Positions 44,573-54,336 are shown, counted from the first letter of the stretch. The stretch is DNA of 64,000 bases from Bradyrhizobium sp. MOS003 (GCF_003020125.1 NZ_PYFW01000005.1:124001-188000); one strand, 5' to 3'. Made by a program: numbers and translations. Notes: generated from the letters alone by a model not told the origin.

Positions 44573-45856
44573 TCACACCGCCTCGATCAGCATGGCGCCG
44601 CCGAGCCCGCCGCCGATGCACTCGGTGGCAATTCCGCGCCGCGTGCCGAGCCGCTTCATCGCGTTGACGAGATGCAGCACGATGCGGTTGCCGGAGGTCC
44701 CGACGGGATGGCCGAGCGAGATCGCGCCGCCATCGACGTTGAGCTTGTCACGGTCGATCTCGCCGGCCGCGCCGTCGAGGCCGAGAATCTCGCGGCAGAA
44801 CTTGTCGTCATTCCAGGCAGCCAAGCAGCCGAGCACCTGCGTCGCGAAGGCCTCGTTCAGCTCCCAGGTTTCGACGTCCTGAACCGTAAGGCCGTTGCGC
44901 GCAAGCAGAGGCGTCGCCGACATCACCGGACCGAGCCCCATGATGCTGGGATCGAGCGCGGCCCAGTTGCTGTCGACGATAACGGCCTTCGGCGTCAGTC
45001 CGTGCTTTGCGACCGCGGCGTCGGAGGCCAGGATCACCCAGGACGCGCCATCGGTGATCTGCGACGAATTGCCGGCCGTGACCTGTCCCCAGGGACGTTC
45101 GAACACCGGCCGCAGCTTTGCCAGTGTCTCGGCCGTTGAATCCGGGCGTACGCCGTCGTCATGGTCGAAGAACTTTCCGTCGCGGGAGAACGCCGTCTCG
45201 ACCTCGCCCTTGAGAAATCCCGCGCCTTGCGCATGCGCGAGCCGGCGATGGCTTTCGGCGGCATAGGCATCGGACTGGGCCCGCGTGATGCCGAAGAGAT
45301 GGCCGACGATCTCGGCGGTCTGGCCCATGTTCAGATCGGTGATGGGATCGGTCAGTCCGCGCTCGAGGCCGATGATCGGCTTGAGATCGCGCGGACGCAA
45401 CTTGAACGCAGCGGCCAGCTTCGCGGCCATGCCCCTGGCGGTGGCAAGGCCGGCGAACCAGCGCACGCCGGAGTTCGGCCAGACCAGCGGCGCATGGCTC
45501 AGCGCCTCGGTGCCCCCGGCGAGGATCATGTCGGCATGGCCTTCGCGGATATAGCGATAGGCGGCGTCGATCGACTGCATGCCGGAGCCGCAATTGATCT
45601 GTACGGTGAATGCGACCATGTCCTCGCCCATGCCGAGCCGAAGCGCGGCGACGCGGGCCGGATTCATCTCGTCCGCGATCACGTTGACGCAGCCAAGAAT
45701 GACCTGGTCAAAATCCGCTGGTGCAAATGGCTGGCGCGCCAGGAGCGGCCGGCCGCATTGCACAGCGAGATCGACCGGCGTGAACGGACCTGGCCCCGAA
45801 CGCGCCTTCAGAAACGGCGTCCGGCTGCCGTCGACGATGAAAACCGGTCGTGCCAT
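44573..45856 (-). CDS. fadI: Acetyl-CoA C-acyltransferase (thiolase, FadI/FadA type)
   Basis: 427 residues. Nucleophile C89 in INCGSGMQSIDAAYRYI, the GHPVGTSGNR block with the catalytic His near 380, and the C-terminal ECIGGGLGGAML with the proton-relay Cys near 413. It cleaves 3-ketoacyl-CoA to acetyl-CoA and shortened acyl-CoA. At 427 residues it is closer to FadI than to the shorter FadA. It overlaps the upstream dehydrogenase stop by one base and is followed within two bases by the FadJ-type partner. Confidence 0.92.
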   Translation of the reverse strand: MARPVFIVDGSRTPFLKARSGPGPFTPVDLAVQCGRPLLARQPFAPADFDQVILGCVNVIADEMNPARVAALRLGMGEDMVAFTVQINCGSGMQSIDAAYRYIREGHADMILAGGTEALSHAPLVWPNSGVRWFAGLATARGMAAKLAAAFKLRPRDLKPIIGLERGLTDPITDLNMGQTAEIVGHLFGITRAQSDAYAAESHRRLAHAQGAGFLKGEVETAFSRDGKFFDHDDGVRPDSTAETLAKLRPVFERPWGQVTAGNSSQITDGASWVILASDAAVAKHGLTPKAVIVDSNWAALDPSIMGLGPVMSATPLLARNGLTVQDVETWELNEAFATQVLGCLAAWNDDKFCREILGLDGAAGEIDRDKLNVDGGAISLGHPVGTSGNRIVLHLVNAMKRLGTRRGIATECIGGGLGGAMLIEAV

Positions 45857-48123
45857 CAGCTCGCTGCTCTCTGCTCACCCAGTTCCTGGAAGAATTGATG
45901 CACGTCTCCGGATTTCTTGTAAATCGGCGACAGCGCCTCCGGCGCAAAATCGTCGACCTCAATGACTCTGGTGACCGCTTCGTGAGCGGCGGCGAGCTGC
46001 TCACCCTCGACCTGCGTGATCACCCCCTTGGCGACGGCGTCCTTCCAGTCGCGAACATGCGCGGCACGCACGCGCTTGGCGATCGCGTCGGTGGCGGTCA
46101 CCAGCTTGAACGCATGCTCCAGCCGGGCGAAGCCGCCGTCATCATCGACATGGGCCAGATCCGGCGTGAGGCGCTCGCGCGCAGCCGAGGGCTCCAGCAC
46201 CAGGCTCGCACATTGGTGCACGACCCGGTCGGACGGGCCGAGCACGCGGGCGCCGAACGGCTGGACCACGAACTTGAGGAAGCCCGCGACGAAGCGATTG
46301 GGCAGATTGGCGAGGATTTCGGCAAGTCGGTTCTCGATGGTTTTGAAGCCCGTCGCCATGCACCATTCCAGCGCGGCAAAGTCTTCCTTCTGCCGGCCTT
46401 CGTCCTGCCAGCGTTTCAGCGCGGCAGACAGGAGATAAAGTTCAGAGAGGATATCGCCGAAGCGCGCCGATAGCATCTCCTTGCGCTTGAGTGCGCCGCC
46501 AAGCGTCAGCAGCGCCATGTCCGCGCAGAGCGCAAATGCCGCCGAATAGCGCGAGAGCTGGCGATAGAAAGGCGTGGCGTCGCCCGCATCGGGCGCCAGC
46601 ACGAAGGCGCCGAAGGTCCAGCTCCGACCGAAAGCCCGGAACAGGGTCTGGAAGCTGTGGCCAACATGTTTCCAGAACGTCTTGTCGAAGGCGGTCAGGC
46701 CACGCTCGCGATCGGCGTCGGCCAGCGCATTCATCTCTGCGAGCAGATAGGGATGCGCGCGGATCGCGCCTTGCCCGAACACGATGAGATTGCGGGTCAG
46801 GATGTTGGCGCCCTCGACCGTTATGCCGACGGGGACGGCGCGGTGGAGATTGCCGAGATAGTTTTGCGGACCGTCGATCACGGCCTTGCCGCCATGAATG
46901 TCCATGGCGTCGTCGACCGCTGTGCGCATCCGCTCGGTGGCGTGCAGCTTCATGATGCCGGAGATGACGGCGGGATGAACGCCGGCATTCAGTGCGGCGC
47001 AGGTCAGGCGCCGCGCCGCATCCAGCTGGTAGGCGGTGGCGACGATGCGCGCAAGCGGCTCCTCGACGCCTTCGAACTTCGAGATCGAGATGCCGAACTG
47101 TTCGCGGATACGGGCGTAGGCGCCGGTCGTGCGCGCCGCATAGGCAGCGCCCGCCGCCGAGAGCGACGGCAGCGAGATGCCGCGGCCGGCGGCTAGTGCG
47201 GTCATCAGCATCTTCCAGCCCTGTCCCAACCGCTCCTTGCCGCCGATGACGTAATCGAGCGGAATGAAGACGTCGCGGCCCCAATTGGGACCGTTCTGGA
47301 AGACCTGCATCGACGGCAGGTGGCGCTGGCCGATCTCGACACCGGGCAGATTGGTCGGGATCAGCGCCACGGTGATGCCGAGTTCCTCCTGGCCGCCCAC
47401 GAGGTGGTCGGGATCATAGGCCTTGAAGGCAAGACCCAGCAGCGTCGCGACGGGGCCAAGCGTGATGTAGCGCTTGTGCCAATTGAGTCTGAGCCCGACG
47501 ACCTCGCGGTCCTCGAAGGTGCCCTTGCAGATGATGCCGGTGTCGACCATGGAAGCGGCGTCGGAGCCGGCTTCCGGGCTGGTGAGGCCGAAGCAGGGAA
47601 TGTCACGGCCGTCGGCCAAGCGCGGCAGCCAGCGCTCCCGCTGCTCTTTGGTCCCGAAATGCATCAGCAGCTCTCCGGGCCCGAGCGAATTCGGCACCAT
47701 CACCGTGACGGCCGCCGCGATCGAGCGGGTCGAGATCTTGCGCACGACTTCCGAATGGGCGTAGGGCGAGAAGCCGAGGCCGCCGAACTCCTTCGGAATG
47801 ATCATGCCGAAGAACTTTTCGCGCTTGATGAAGTGCCAGACATCATGCGGCAGATCGCGCCATTCCCAGGAGATCTTCCACTCGTCGAGCATGGCGCAGA
47901 GCTCGTCGACGGGACCGTTGAGGAAGGCAAGCTCCTCCTCAGTCAGTTTGGCTGGCGCAATTTTCAGCAGCTTCGACCAATCAGGGTTGCCGGTAAATAG
48001 ATCGGCATCCCACCAGACGTCGCCCGCCTCCAGCGCTTCGCGCTCGGTATCGGACATCGCCGGCAGCACGCCGCGAGCCCAGGAAAATATCGGCTTGGTG
48101 ATGGTGTCGCGGCGGAAGCTCAT
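45856..48123 (-). CDS. fadE: Acyl-CoA dehydrogenase, FadE type
   Basis: 755 residues from the ATG at 48123, slightly shorter than E. coli FadE (814). The catalytic core (about 70-450) shows FGMIIPKEFGGLGFSPYAHS and CFGLTSPEAGSDAAS (flavin and acyl-CoA contact), and the large C-terminal DUF1974 extension (about 460-750) is specific to FadE. It introduces the first double bond of beta-oxidation and passes electrons to an ETF. First gene of the operon fadE-thiolase-fadJ-thioesterase; no FadR is visible nearby. Confidence 0.92.
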   Translation of the reverse strand: MSFRRDTITKPIFSWARGVLPAMSDTEREALEAGDVWWDADLFTGNPDWSKLLKIAPAKLTEEELAFLNGPVDELCAMLDEWKISWEWRDLPHDVWHFIKREKFFGMIIPKEFGGLGFSPYAHSEVVRKISTRSIAAAVTVMVPNSLGPGELLMHFGTKEQRERWLPRLADGRDIPCFGLTSPEAGSDAASMVDTGIICKGTFEDREVVGLRLNWHKRYITLGPVATLLGLAFKAYDPDHLVGGQEELGITVALIPTNLPGVEIGQRHLPSMQVFQNGPNWGRDVFIPLDYVIGGKERLGQGWKMLMTALAAGRGISLPSLSAAGAAYAARTTGAYARIREQFGISISKFEGVEEPLARIVATAYQLDAARRLTCAALNAGVHPAVISGIMKLHATERMRTAVDDAMDIHGGKAVIDGPQNYLGNLHRAVPVGITVEGANILTRNLIVFGQGAIRAHPYLLAEMNALADADRERGLTAFDKTFWKHVGHSFQTLFRAFGRSWTFGAFVLAPDAGDATPFYRQLSRYSAAFALCADMALLTLGGALKRKEMLSARFGDILSELYLLSAALKRWQDEGRQKEDFAALEWCMATGFKTIENRLAEILANLPNRFVAGFLKFVVQPFGARVLGPSDRVVHQCASLVLEPSAARERLTPDLAHVDDDGGFARLEHAFKLVTATDAIAKRVRAAHVRDWKDAVAKGVITQVEGEQLAAAHEAVTRVIEVDDFAPEALSPIYKKSGDVHQFFQELGEQRAAS

Positions 48124-48288
48124 GGCTGACCTCATGCATCGGCGCGGTTGGCGGCATTTTAGCGGAAAGTGGCTGGCGGGGGTGAAGACTTCGCCCGCGA
48201 CATTGACGCGGCCGGGCGGCCGCCCTGGCCAATAACGGCCGGGACGCGGGAGCAGTTCCGGGAGGGGAATGGGGCCGAATGTCACCGC

Positions 48289-48389
48289 CGTCATCCCGGG
48301 GGCGCGCTCTTGGCGCGAGCCCGGAATCCATACTCCCGATCATGGTTACGGATTCCGGACTAGACGCTATGCGCCGCTCCGGAATGACA
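48289..48389. repeat. Dispersed palindromic repeat, class D
   Basis: Hairpin-like element: CGTCATCCCGGGGGCGCG on the left and CGCCGCTCCGGAATGAC on the right, with inner arms AGCCCGGAATCCATA (48319-48333) and TGGTTACGGATTCCGGACT. It fills part of the 283 bases upstream of fadE, ending 18 bases before the flavin reductase stop, so it may end that transcript. Confidence 0.75.
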
Positions 48390-48406
48390 GGACAGTTTGG
48401 CCGGTC

Positions 48407-49030
48407 TTAATCCGGCCGGATCATCTCGAACATGTTTTCCGGCTTGATCTCGAAATAGTCCCCGCGGCGGCCGGCGCGGACGATCGGGCGGGCGGCGGCG
48501 GTCTGGTAGACGCCGTCCTTGATCATGGCTTTGTCGATGTGGACGGCGACGACCTCGCCCAGCGTCAGCCACGCATCGGCTACCTTGCCGTCGGCACCCT
48601 TGAGGCGGACGATGTCGGACACTTTGCACTCGAAGGCGACGGGGCTCTCGCCGACGCGCGGCACATTGACGAGCTTGCCGGGCACGGCGGTGAGGCCCGC
48701 GATCTCGAATTCGTCGACCTCAGGGGCGACATGCGCGGCGGTCGCGTTCATGTGCTTGGCGAGGTCCATGGTGGCGAGATTCCAGACGAACTCGCCGGTC
48801 TGCTGGATGTTCTCGACCGTGTCTTTCCAATTGGTGGAAGAGAAGCCGATGATCGGCGGCACGTAGCAGAAGGCGTTGAAGAAGCTGTAGGGCGCCAAGT
48901 TGACGTGGCCCTTGGTATCGCGAGAGGAGATCCAGCCGATCGGTCGCGGCGCGATGATGGCGTTGAAGGGGTCATGCTTGAGGCCGTGGCCCTTGGAGGG
49001 CTCGTAGAAGTACAGGTCTTTGTCGGTCAC
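48407..49030 (-). CDS. Flavin reductase-like protein
   Basis: 207 residues. FMN-binding split barrel with the IAPRPIGWISSRDTKG segment (about 26-41) and NLAPYSFFNAFCYVPPIIGF (44-63), the signature of the flavin reductase-like (DIM6/NTAB) family. It would reduce FMN or act as a flavin-dependent oxidoreductase partner of a monooxygenase. No monooxygenase is next to it. Separated from the TetR stop by 85 bases with a weak hairpin, so it may or may not be read through from the RND operon. Confidence 0.88.
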   Translation of the reverse strand: MTDKDLYFYEPSKGHGLKHDPFNAIIAPRPIGWISSRDTKGHVNLAPYSFFNAFCYVPPIIGFSSTNWKDTVENIQQTGEFVWNLATMDLAKHMNATAAHVAPEVDEFEIAGLTAVPGKLVNVPRVGESPVAFECKVSDIVRLKGADGKVADAWLTLGEVVAVHIDKAMIKDGVYQTAAARPIVRAGRRGDYFEIKPENMFEMIRPD

Positions 49031-49115
49031 GCTGGCTTTCCCCTGCCCGTCCTCGTCGCCACCAGCCGGTCGGTCTGGGGCGTTGAGCCTGCTTACAGGA
49101 GAAATTCCGCGCCCG

Positions 49116-49715
49116 TCAGTGGCGCGGCGACAGACCCGCGATGACGAAATCGATCATCTGGTCGATGGTCGGGCCCGGCTTGGTGGCACACTGGGCGATC
49201 ATCTGGGGGTGGAAGAACCGCATCATCGCAGTACAGGAGCACAGCGCGGCCAGTTGGAGATCGGGTGCCTCGAAATCGCCCGAGGCGACGCCCTGAGCGA
49301 TCATCTGGCCGACAAAGCCGCCAATGCACTCCATGTGATTGACGCAAACCTGCCAATCCTCCTGCATCGCGATCTCGACCATCTCGTGCAACTTGTTGTC
49401 GCCGACATAGCGCTCGGTATTCATCCGGTGGATGGTGGTGAGCAACTCGCGGAAGCGCTCCGGCACCGGACCAGGCTTCGCCACGATCCGCTGCGCCTCG
49501 AGCTCGACCTCGCCCATCAAACCCCGCGCCACCGCCTGATGAATCGCCTTCTTCGATTCGAAGAAGCGATACACGTTGGCGGGGCTCATCCTGAGCTCCT
49601 TGGCGATGTCCCCGACCGTAGTCTTCTGGTAGCCGATCTGGCGGAACAGCCGCTCGGCCACCTCGAGAATACGATCCCGGGTGTCGCCTTCGATATGTTC
49701 CGCAACCAGTGTCAT
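49116..49715 (-). CDS. TetR family regulator of the RND efflux operon
   Basis: 199 residues. Winged TetR helix-turn-helix at about 15-58 (ILEVAERLFRQIGYQKTTVG, then DIAKELRMSPANVYRFFESK), with a helical ligand domain (about 70-190). It is the last gene of the minus-strand set adaptor, pump, TetR and lies 34 bases after the pump stop. By position it is the probable repressor, controlling its own synthesis. The ligand is unknown. Confidence 0.88.
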   Translation of the reverse strand: MTLVAEHIEGDTRDRILEVAERLFRQIGYQKTTVGDIAKELRMSPANVYRFFESKKAIHQAVARGLMGEVELEAQRIVAKPGPVPERFRELLTTIHRMNTERYVGDNKLHEMVEIAMQEDWQVCVNHMECIGGFVGQMIAQGVASGDFEAPDLQLAALCSCTAMMRFFHPQMIAQCATKPGPTIDQMIDFVIAGLSPRH

Positions 49716-49749
49716 CTGTCAGGACTCGTTCGCCAGCACTTCATCTCAC

Positions 49750-52700
49750 TTATTCAGCCGCTTCAGCAAGCGGAATTGCCGGATGTTCATCGCTGCCATG
49801 CTGCGACGCGGCAGGCTGCTCGGGAGTGCCCGCCTCGTCCAGGCTCTTCCGGAACCAAAGTGCATAGAGGCCCGGCAAATACAGCAGCGTCAGGAAGGTC
49901 GCGACGAACAGGCCGCCCATGATGGTGATCGCCATCGGACCCCAGAAGGCCGAGCGCGACAGCGGGATCATGGCAAGGATGGCCGCGAGCGCAGTCAGCA
50001 CCACCGGACGGGCGCGGCGAACGGTGGCCTCCACGATCGCCTCGCGTCGGGTCAGGCCGTGCGAGACGTCGGTCTCGATCTGGTCGACGAGGATGACCGT
50101 GTTGCGCATGATCATGCCGGCAAGCGCGATCAGGCCGAGCAGCGCCACGAAGCCGAACGGGGCATTGGCGACGTTGAGGCCGAAGGAGGCGCCGACGATG
50201 CCGAGCGGCGCGGTCAGGAACACCAGGATCAGGCGCGAGAAGCTCTGTAGCTGGATCATCAGCAGCGTCAGCATCACCATGACCATCAGCGGGAAGAGGA
50301 CGAAGATCGAGGCGTTGCCCTTGGCCGATTCCTCGAACGCGCCGCCTGCCTCGATCCGGTAGGCCGGCTCGAGATGGTCCTTGATCGCCTTCAGCTTCGG
50401 CGTGATCTGGCCCGTGACGTCGGGCGCCTGCACGCCGTCGACCACGTCGGAGCGCACGGTGATCGCCATGTCGCGGTTGCGCCGCCACATGATCGGCTCC
50501 TCGTGGGCATACTCGATCTTGGCGACCTGTTGCAGCGGCACGGCAACGCCGTTTCGCGAGGTGATCGTGAGGTCGCCGACACCGCCGAGGTCGAGGCGTT
50601 CGGACGGAACCGCACGGGCCACCACGCCGACCTTCTCGATGCCGTCGCGCACGGTCGTGACCTGCGAGCCCGAGATCAGCAGCGCGAGCGCCTGCGACAC
50701 GTCTTGCGGGGTCAGGCCCAGGGCGCGGGCACGATCCTGGTCGACGACGAGCTTGAGGTAGGGCGACTGCTCGTTCCAGTCGAGCTGGACGTCCTTGACG
50801 CTCTTGTTCTGCCGCATGACGTCGCGGACTTGGTAGGCGATCTCGCGCACCTTGTTGGCGTCGGGACCGATCACGCGAAACTGCACGGGGAAGCCGACCG
50901 GCGGGCCGAAGTTGAAGCGGTCGACGCGGACGCGCGCCTCGGACAGCATGCCGTCCGCAACCGCGTTCTCGATCTTGGCCTTGACGCGCTCGCGCCCCTC
51001 GACGCCCTTGGCGACGATGACGATCTCGGCAAAGGCCTCGTTCGGCAGCTGCGGATTGAGGCCGAGCCAGAAGCGCGGCGAGCCCTGGCCGACATAGGAC
51101 GTGTAGGTCTCGATGTCCTTGTCATCCTTCAGCAGCGTCTCGGCCTTCTTCACCGCCTTTTCAGTGACGTTGAAGGCGGTGCCCTCGGGCAGGCGCAACT
51201 GGAAGAACAGTTCGGGGCGCTCCGACAGCGGGAAGAACTGCTGCTGGACGTGGCCGAAGCCGACCACCGAGGCGATGAAGATTCCGACGGTCGCGACCAC
51301 CACGGTGATGCGGTGATTGACACACCATTGCACGATGGCGCGCAGGCCCCGGTACATGCGCGTCTCGTAGACCGCGTGCGGATCGTGATTGTGGTGCACC
51401 GTGATGTTGGGCAGCAACTTGACGCCAATGTAGGGCGTGAAGATCACCGCCACGAACCAGGACGCGACCAGCGCGATCGCCACGATCCAGAAGATGCTGC
51501 CGGCATATTCGCCGACCGCGGAATTGGCAAAGCCGATGGGGAGGAAGCCAGCGGCCGTGACCAGCGTTCCCGTGAGCATCGGAAACGCAGTTGATTCCCA
51601 GGCAAAGGACGCCGCACGCATGCGGTCCCAGCCCTGCTCCATCTTCACGACCATCATCTCGACCGCGATGATGGCGTCGTCGACGAGCAGGCCGAGCGCG
51701 ATGATCAGCGCACCCAGCGTGATGCGGTGCAGGTCGAGCGACATCATGTTCATGACGATGAAGACGATGCCGAGCACCAGCGGCACCGACAGCGCGACCA
51801 CGATTCCCGTACGCCAGCCCAGTGCCAGGAACGAAACGAACAGCACGATGACAAGCGCTTCCATGAAGGAGTGCACGAACTCGCCGACGGCGTGCTCGAC
51901 CACCTTGGGCTGGTCGGCGATCAGCTTGACGTCGATGCCCTGCGGCACCGCCTTCATGAAATCGGCCGTCGCCTTCTCGACCTCTTTGCCGAGCTCGAGG
52001 ATGTTGGCGCCCTTGGCGGTGACGACGCCGATGCCGATCGCGGCCTTGCCTTCCTGACGGACGACGAAGCTCGGCGGATCGACATAGCCATGGGTGACGG
52101 TGGCGATGTCACCGAGGCGGAACACGCGGCCGTTGCTCTCGACCGGCGTCTCGGCGACGGCCTTGGCGCCGTCGAGCGCGCCGGTGACGCGCAGCGGCAC
52201 GCGCTGCGAGGAGGTTTCGACCGTGCCGGCCGGCGTCACATTGTTCTGCTTGGCGAGCGAGTCGAACAGCGCCTGCGGGGTGATGCCGAGGGTGGCGAGC
52301 TTGGCGTGGGAGAACTCGACGAAGATGCGCTCGTCCTGATTGCCGTAGACGTCGACCTTGGTTACGCCCGGCACCTTCAGCATGCGCTGACGGAAGCCTT
52401 CGGAGACCTTCTTGAGCTGGGCGTAGTCGGCGCCGTCGCCGGTCATCATGTAGAGAATGGAATCGACGTCGGAGAACTCGTCGTTGACGACGGGTCCCAG
52501 GATGCCCGACGGCAACTGGCCCTGCACATCAGCGAGCTTCTTGCGCAGAAGATAGAAGAGGTAAGGCACGTCCTTCGGCGGCGTGGAGTCGCGGAAGGTG
52601 ACTTGGAGCGCGGTGAAGGCGGGCTTGGAATAGGTCTGCACCTTCTCGAAATAGGGCAGCTCCTGGATCTTCTTCTCGATGGGATCGGCGACCTGGGTCT

Positions 52701-52887
52701 GCATCTCCTGCGCGGTCGCGCCCGGCCAAATCACGGAGACGTTGACCACCTTCACCGTGAAGAACGGATCTTCGGCCCTGCCAAGCTTCTCATAGGAGAA
52801 GAAGCCGGCGACGCCGAGCATGATCATCAAGAAGAGAACCAGCGTCGGATGGCTGACGGCCCAGGCCGAAAGGTTGAAGCGCTTCAT
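49750..52887 (-). CDS. RND family efflux permease (HAE1/MMPL-type)
   Basis: 1045 residues with the classic RND layout: helix 1 (about 10-30), porter domains (40-330), helices 2-6 (335-480) with the proton-relay D403-D404 in LLVDDAIIAVEMM, second porter set and helices 8-12 ending near 1020. It exports drugs, metals or lipophilic compounds in exchange for protons, with the periplasmic adaptor encoded upstream. HME-type metal pumps also carry charged helix-4 residues, so the substrate stays open. No outer membrane factor is in the window. Confidence 0.92.
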   Translation of the reverse strand: MKRFNLSAWAVSHPTLVLFLMIMLGVAGFFSYEKLGRAEDPFFTVKVVNVSVIWPGATAQEMQTQVADPIEKKIQELPYFEKVQTYSKPAFTALQVTFRDSTPPKDVPYLFYLLRKKLADVQGQLPSGILGPVVNDEFSDVDSILYMMTGDGADYAQLKKVSEGFRQRMLKVPGVTKVDVYGNQDERIFVEFSHAKLATLGITPQALFDSLAKQNNVTPAGTVETSSQRVPLRVTGALDGAKAVAETPVESNGRVFRLGDIATVTHGYVDPPSFVVRQEGKAAIGIGVVTAKGANILELGKEVEKATADFMKAVPQGIDVKLIADQPKVVEHAVGEFVHSFMEALVIVLFVSFLALGWRTGIVVALSVPLVLGIVFIVMNMMSLDLHRITLGALIIALGLLVDDAIIAVEMMVVKMEQGWDRMRAASFAWESTAFPMLTGTLVTAAGFLPIGFANSAVGEYAGSIFWIVAIALVASWFVAVIFTPYIGVKLLPNITVHHNHDPHAVYETRMYRGLRAIVQWCVNHRITVVVATVGIFIASVVGFGHVQQQFFPLSERPELFFQLRLPEGTAFNVTEKAVKKAETLLKDDKDIETYTSYVGQGSPRFWLGLNPQLPNEAFAEIVIVAKGVEGRERVKAKIENAVADGMLSEARVRVDRFNFGPPVGFPVQFRVIGPDANKVREIAYQVRDVMRQNKSVKDVQLDWNEQSPYLKLVVDQDRARALGLTPQDVSQALALLISGSQVTTVRDGIEKVGVVARAVPSERLDLGGVGDLTITSRNGVAVPLQQVAKIEYAHEEPIMWRRNRDMAITVRSDVVDGVQAPDVTGQITPKLKAIKDHLEPAYRIEAGGAFEESAKGNASIFVLFPLMVMVMLTLLMIQLQSFSRLILVFLTAPLGIVGASFGLNVANAPFGFVALLGLIALAGMIMRNTVILVDQIETDVSHGLTRREAIVEATVRRARPVVLTALAAILAMIPLSRSAFWGPMAITIMGGLFVATFLTLLYLPGLYALWFRKSLDEAGTPEQPAASQHGSDEHPAIPLAEAAE

Positions 52888-52945
52888 CGCTCTCTCCGAA
52901 AGGACGATCCAATTGCCAAAAACACGACAGCCACACTGTTCAAAG

Positions 52946-53010
52946 CGTCATCGGGAGGCAGCGAAGCAATCCAGGGGGCTGGGCAGGTTCTGGATCGCTT
53001 CGCCGCTTCA
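52946..53010. repeat. Decayed class A repeat within the RND operon
   Basis: CGTCATCGGGAGGCAGCGAA then GCAATCCAGG, and on the right TCTGGATCGCTTCGCCGC, are recognisable remnants of the class A repeat. It lies in the 183-base gap between adaptor and pump genes, so it is transcribed as part of the operon. Confidence 0.7.
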
Positions 53011-53070
53011 GCCTTTGCTTAGGGACAAAGGCCGAAACTCACCTCACACGACGTAACTCGAAAACGAGAC

Positions 53071-54177
53071 CTAAAAGGACAGTGACGAGACGACCCGCAC
53101 CCGCTGGCCCGGATCGAGCTTCTGCACGCCGAGGGCTACGATCTTGGCGCCCTCGTCCACGCCGCTGGCGATGACGACGTCGTTGCTCTCGTAGGACTTC
53201 ACCACGACCGGCTTCAGCGTGAGCGCACCGTTGTCGTCGACGACGTAGAAGGACGGCTTGCCGCCTTCGTTGAACAGCGCCGACAGCGGCAGCCGCGCGA
53301 CGCGCTCGGTCGCGGCATCCGACAGCGTCAGCGTCGCGGTCATGCCGAGCGACACCTTGTCGTCGGCCTCGGGCAACGAGAACTTTGCAAGATAGGTGCG
53401 CGTGGCCGGATCGGCCGTCGGCGCGATCTCGCGGAGCTTGGCCGTATACTTCTTGCCCGGCTCCGACCAAAGAGTGACGCTGGCGACGCCCGATTTGGCA
53501 CGTCCGACCAGCGTCTCAGGGATCGCGACGACCGCTTCCTTTTCGGCAAAGCGAGCGACGCGGATCGAAGTCTGGCCTGCGGCAACCACCTGGCCGGGCT
53601 CGATCAGCGTTGCGGTGACGACGCCACGGGCGTCGGCGTTGAGCGTCGCGTAGGAAAGGGAATTCTTGGTCAACTCGACCGACCGCTCGGCCCGGTTCAG
53701 GCGCGCGCGGGCCTCATCGGCGGACGCACGGCTCTGATCCAGTTGGGCGTCGGTGGTCCAGCCCTTGGCCTTCAGATCCTTGGCGCGCTGCTCGGCGGCG
53801 GCGGCCTGGGCCAACACGCCGGTCGCGGCGGTCAGCTCGGCGACCGACTGCTCGGCCTGGAGCTTCAAATCGACCTCGTCGAGGGTGGCGAGCGGCTGGC
53901 CGATTTCGACGGTTTGGCCGACTTCCACGAGGCGCTTGGCAACCTTGCCGGCGACGCGGAAGCCAAGATCGCTCTCGATCCGGGGCCGGACGGTGCCGAC
54001 GAAACTGCGCTCGGGGGTCTCGGCATCATAATGCGCGGTTGCGACCAGAACCGGGCGCGGCGGCTCGGCCTTTTCGGCGACGGTGTCATTGCATCCGGCG
54101 AGGGCGGCAGCCATCAACGCCAGCGAAACGCCGGCCAAGAGCCTGGAATAGCTGGACAAAACAGACCGGACGAACAT
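53071..54177 (-). CDS. RND periplasmic adaptor lipoprotein (membrane fusion protein)
   Basis: 368 residues from the ATG at 54177. Signal peptide with lipobox LAG-C29 (AAALAGCN), so an inner-membrane lipoprotein. Short alpha-helical hairpin (about 90-150, rich in Ala/Glu/Gln), lipoyl half-motifs on both sides and beta-barrel domain (about 200-280), as in MdtA/MexH-type adaptors. It links the pump to the outer membrane factor. First gene of the operon; the palindromic operator lies 46-71 bases upstream. Confidence 0.9.
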   Translation of the reverse strand: MFVRSVLSSYSRLLAGVSLALMAAALAGCNDTVAEKAEPPRPVLVATAHYDAETPERSFVGTVRPRIESDLGFRVAGKVAKRLVEVGQTVEIGQPLATLDEVDLKLQAEQSVAELTAATGVLAQAAAAEQRAKDLKAKGWTTDAQLDQSRASADEARARLNRAERSVELTKNSLSYATLNADARGVVTATLIEPGQVVAAGQTSIRVARFAEKEAVVAIPETLVGRAKSGVASVTLWSEPGKKYTAKLREIAPTADPATRTYLAKFSLPEADDKVSLGMTATLTLSDAATERVARLPLSALFNEGGKPSFYVVDDNGALTLKPVVVKSYESNDVVIASGVDEGAKIVALGVQKLDPGQRVRVVSSLSF

Positions 54178-54222
54178 CGAAGGACACTCCTGCATCTCGA
54201 ATGAGAGCAATGTCGACTAATC

Positions 54223-54248
54223 ACTGACGAAAGTCAATAATCGTCAGT
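54223..54248. promoter_or_regulatory. TetR-type operator over the RND operon promoter
   Basis: Perfect palindrome ACTGACGA-N10-TCGTCAGT (54223-54248). On the minus strand it covers a TTGACT -35 hexamer (54237-54232); a poor GACATT at 54214-54209 would be the -10 at 17-base spacing. The size and symmetry fit a TetR dimer, and the operon carries a TetR gene at its end. Confidence 0.6.
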
Positions 54249-54336
54249 CATCAGGAATGCGTGATCTTTAAGGGGTGGTAAGAGTCGAAAGGACCATAAG
54301 TCAGGTAGGTGCCCTGATAAGGGCAGAGGACGGGTC

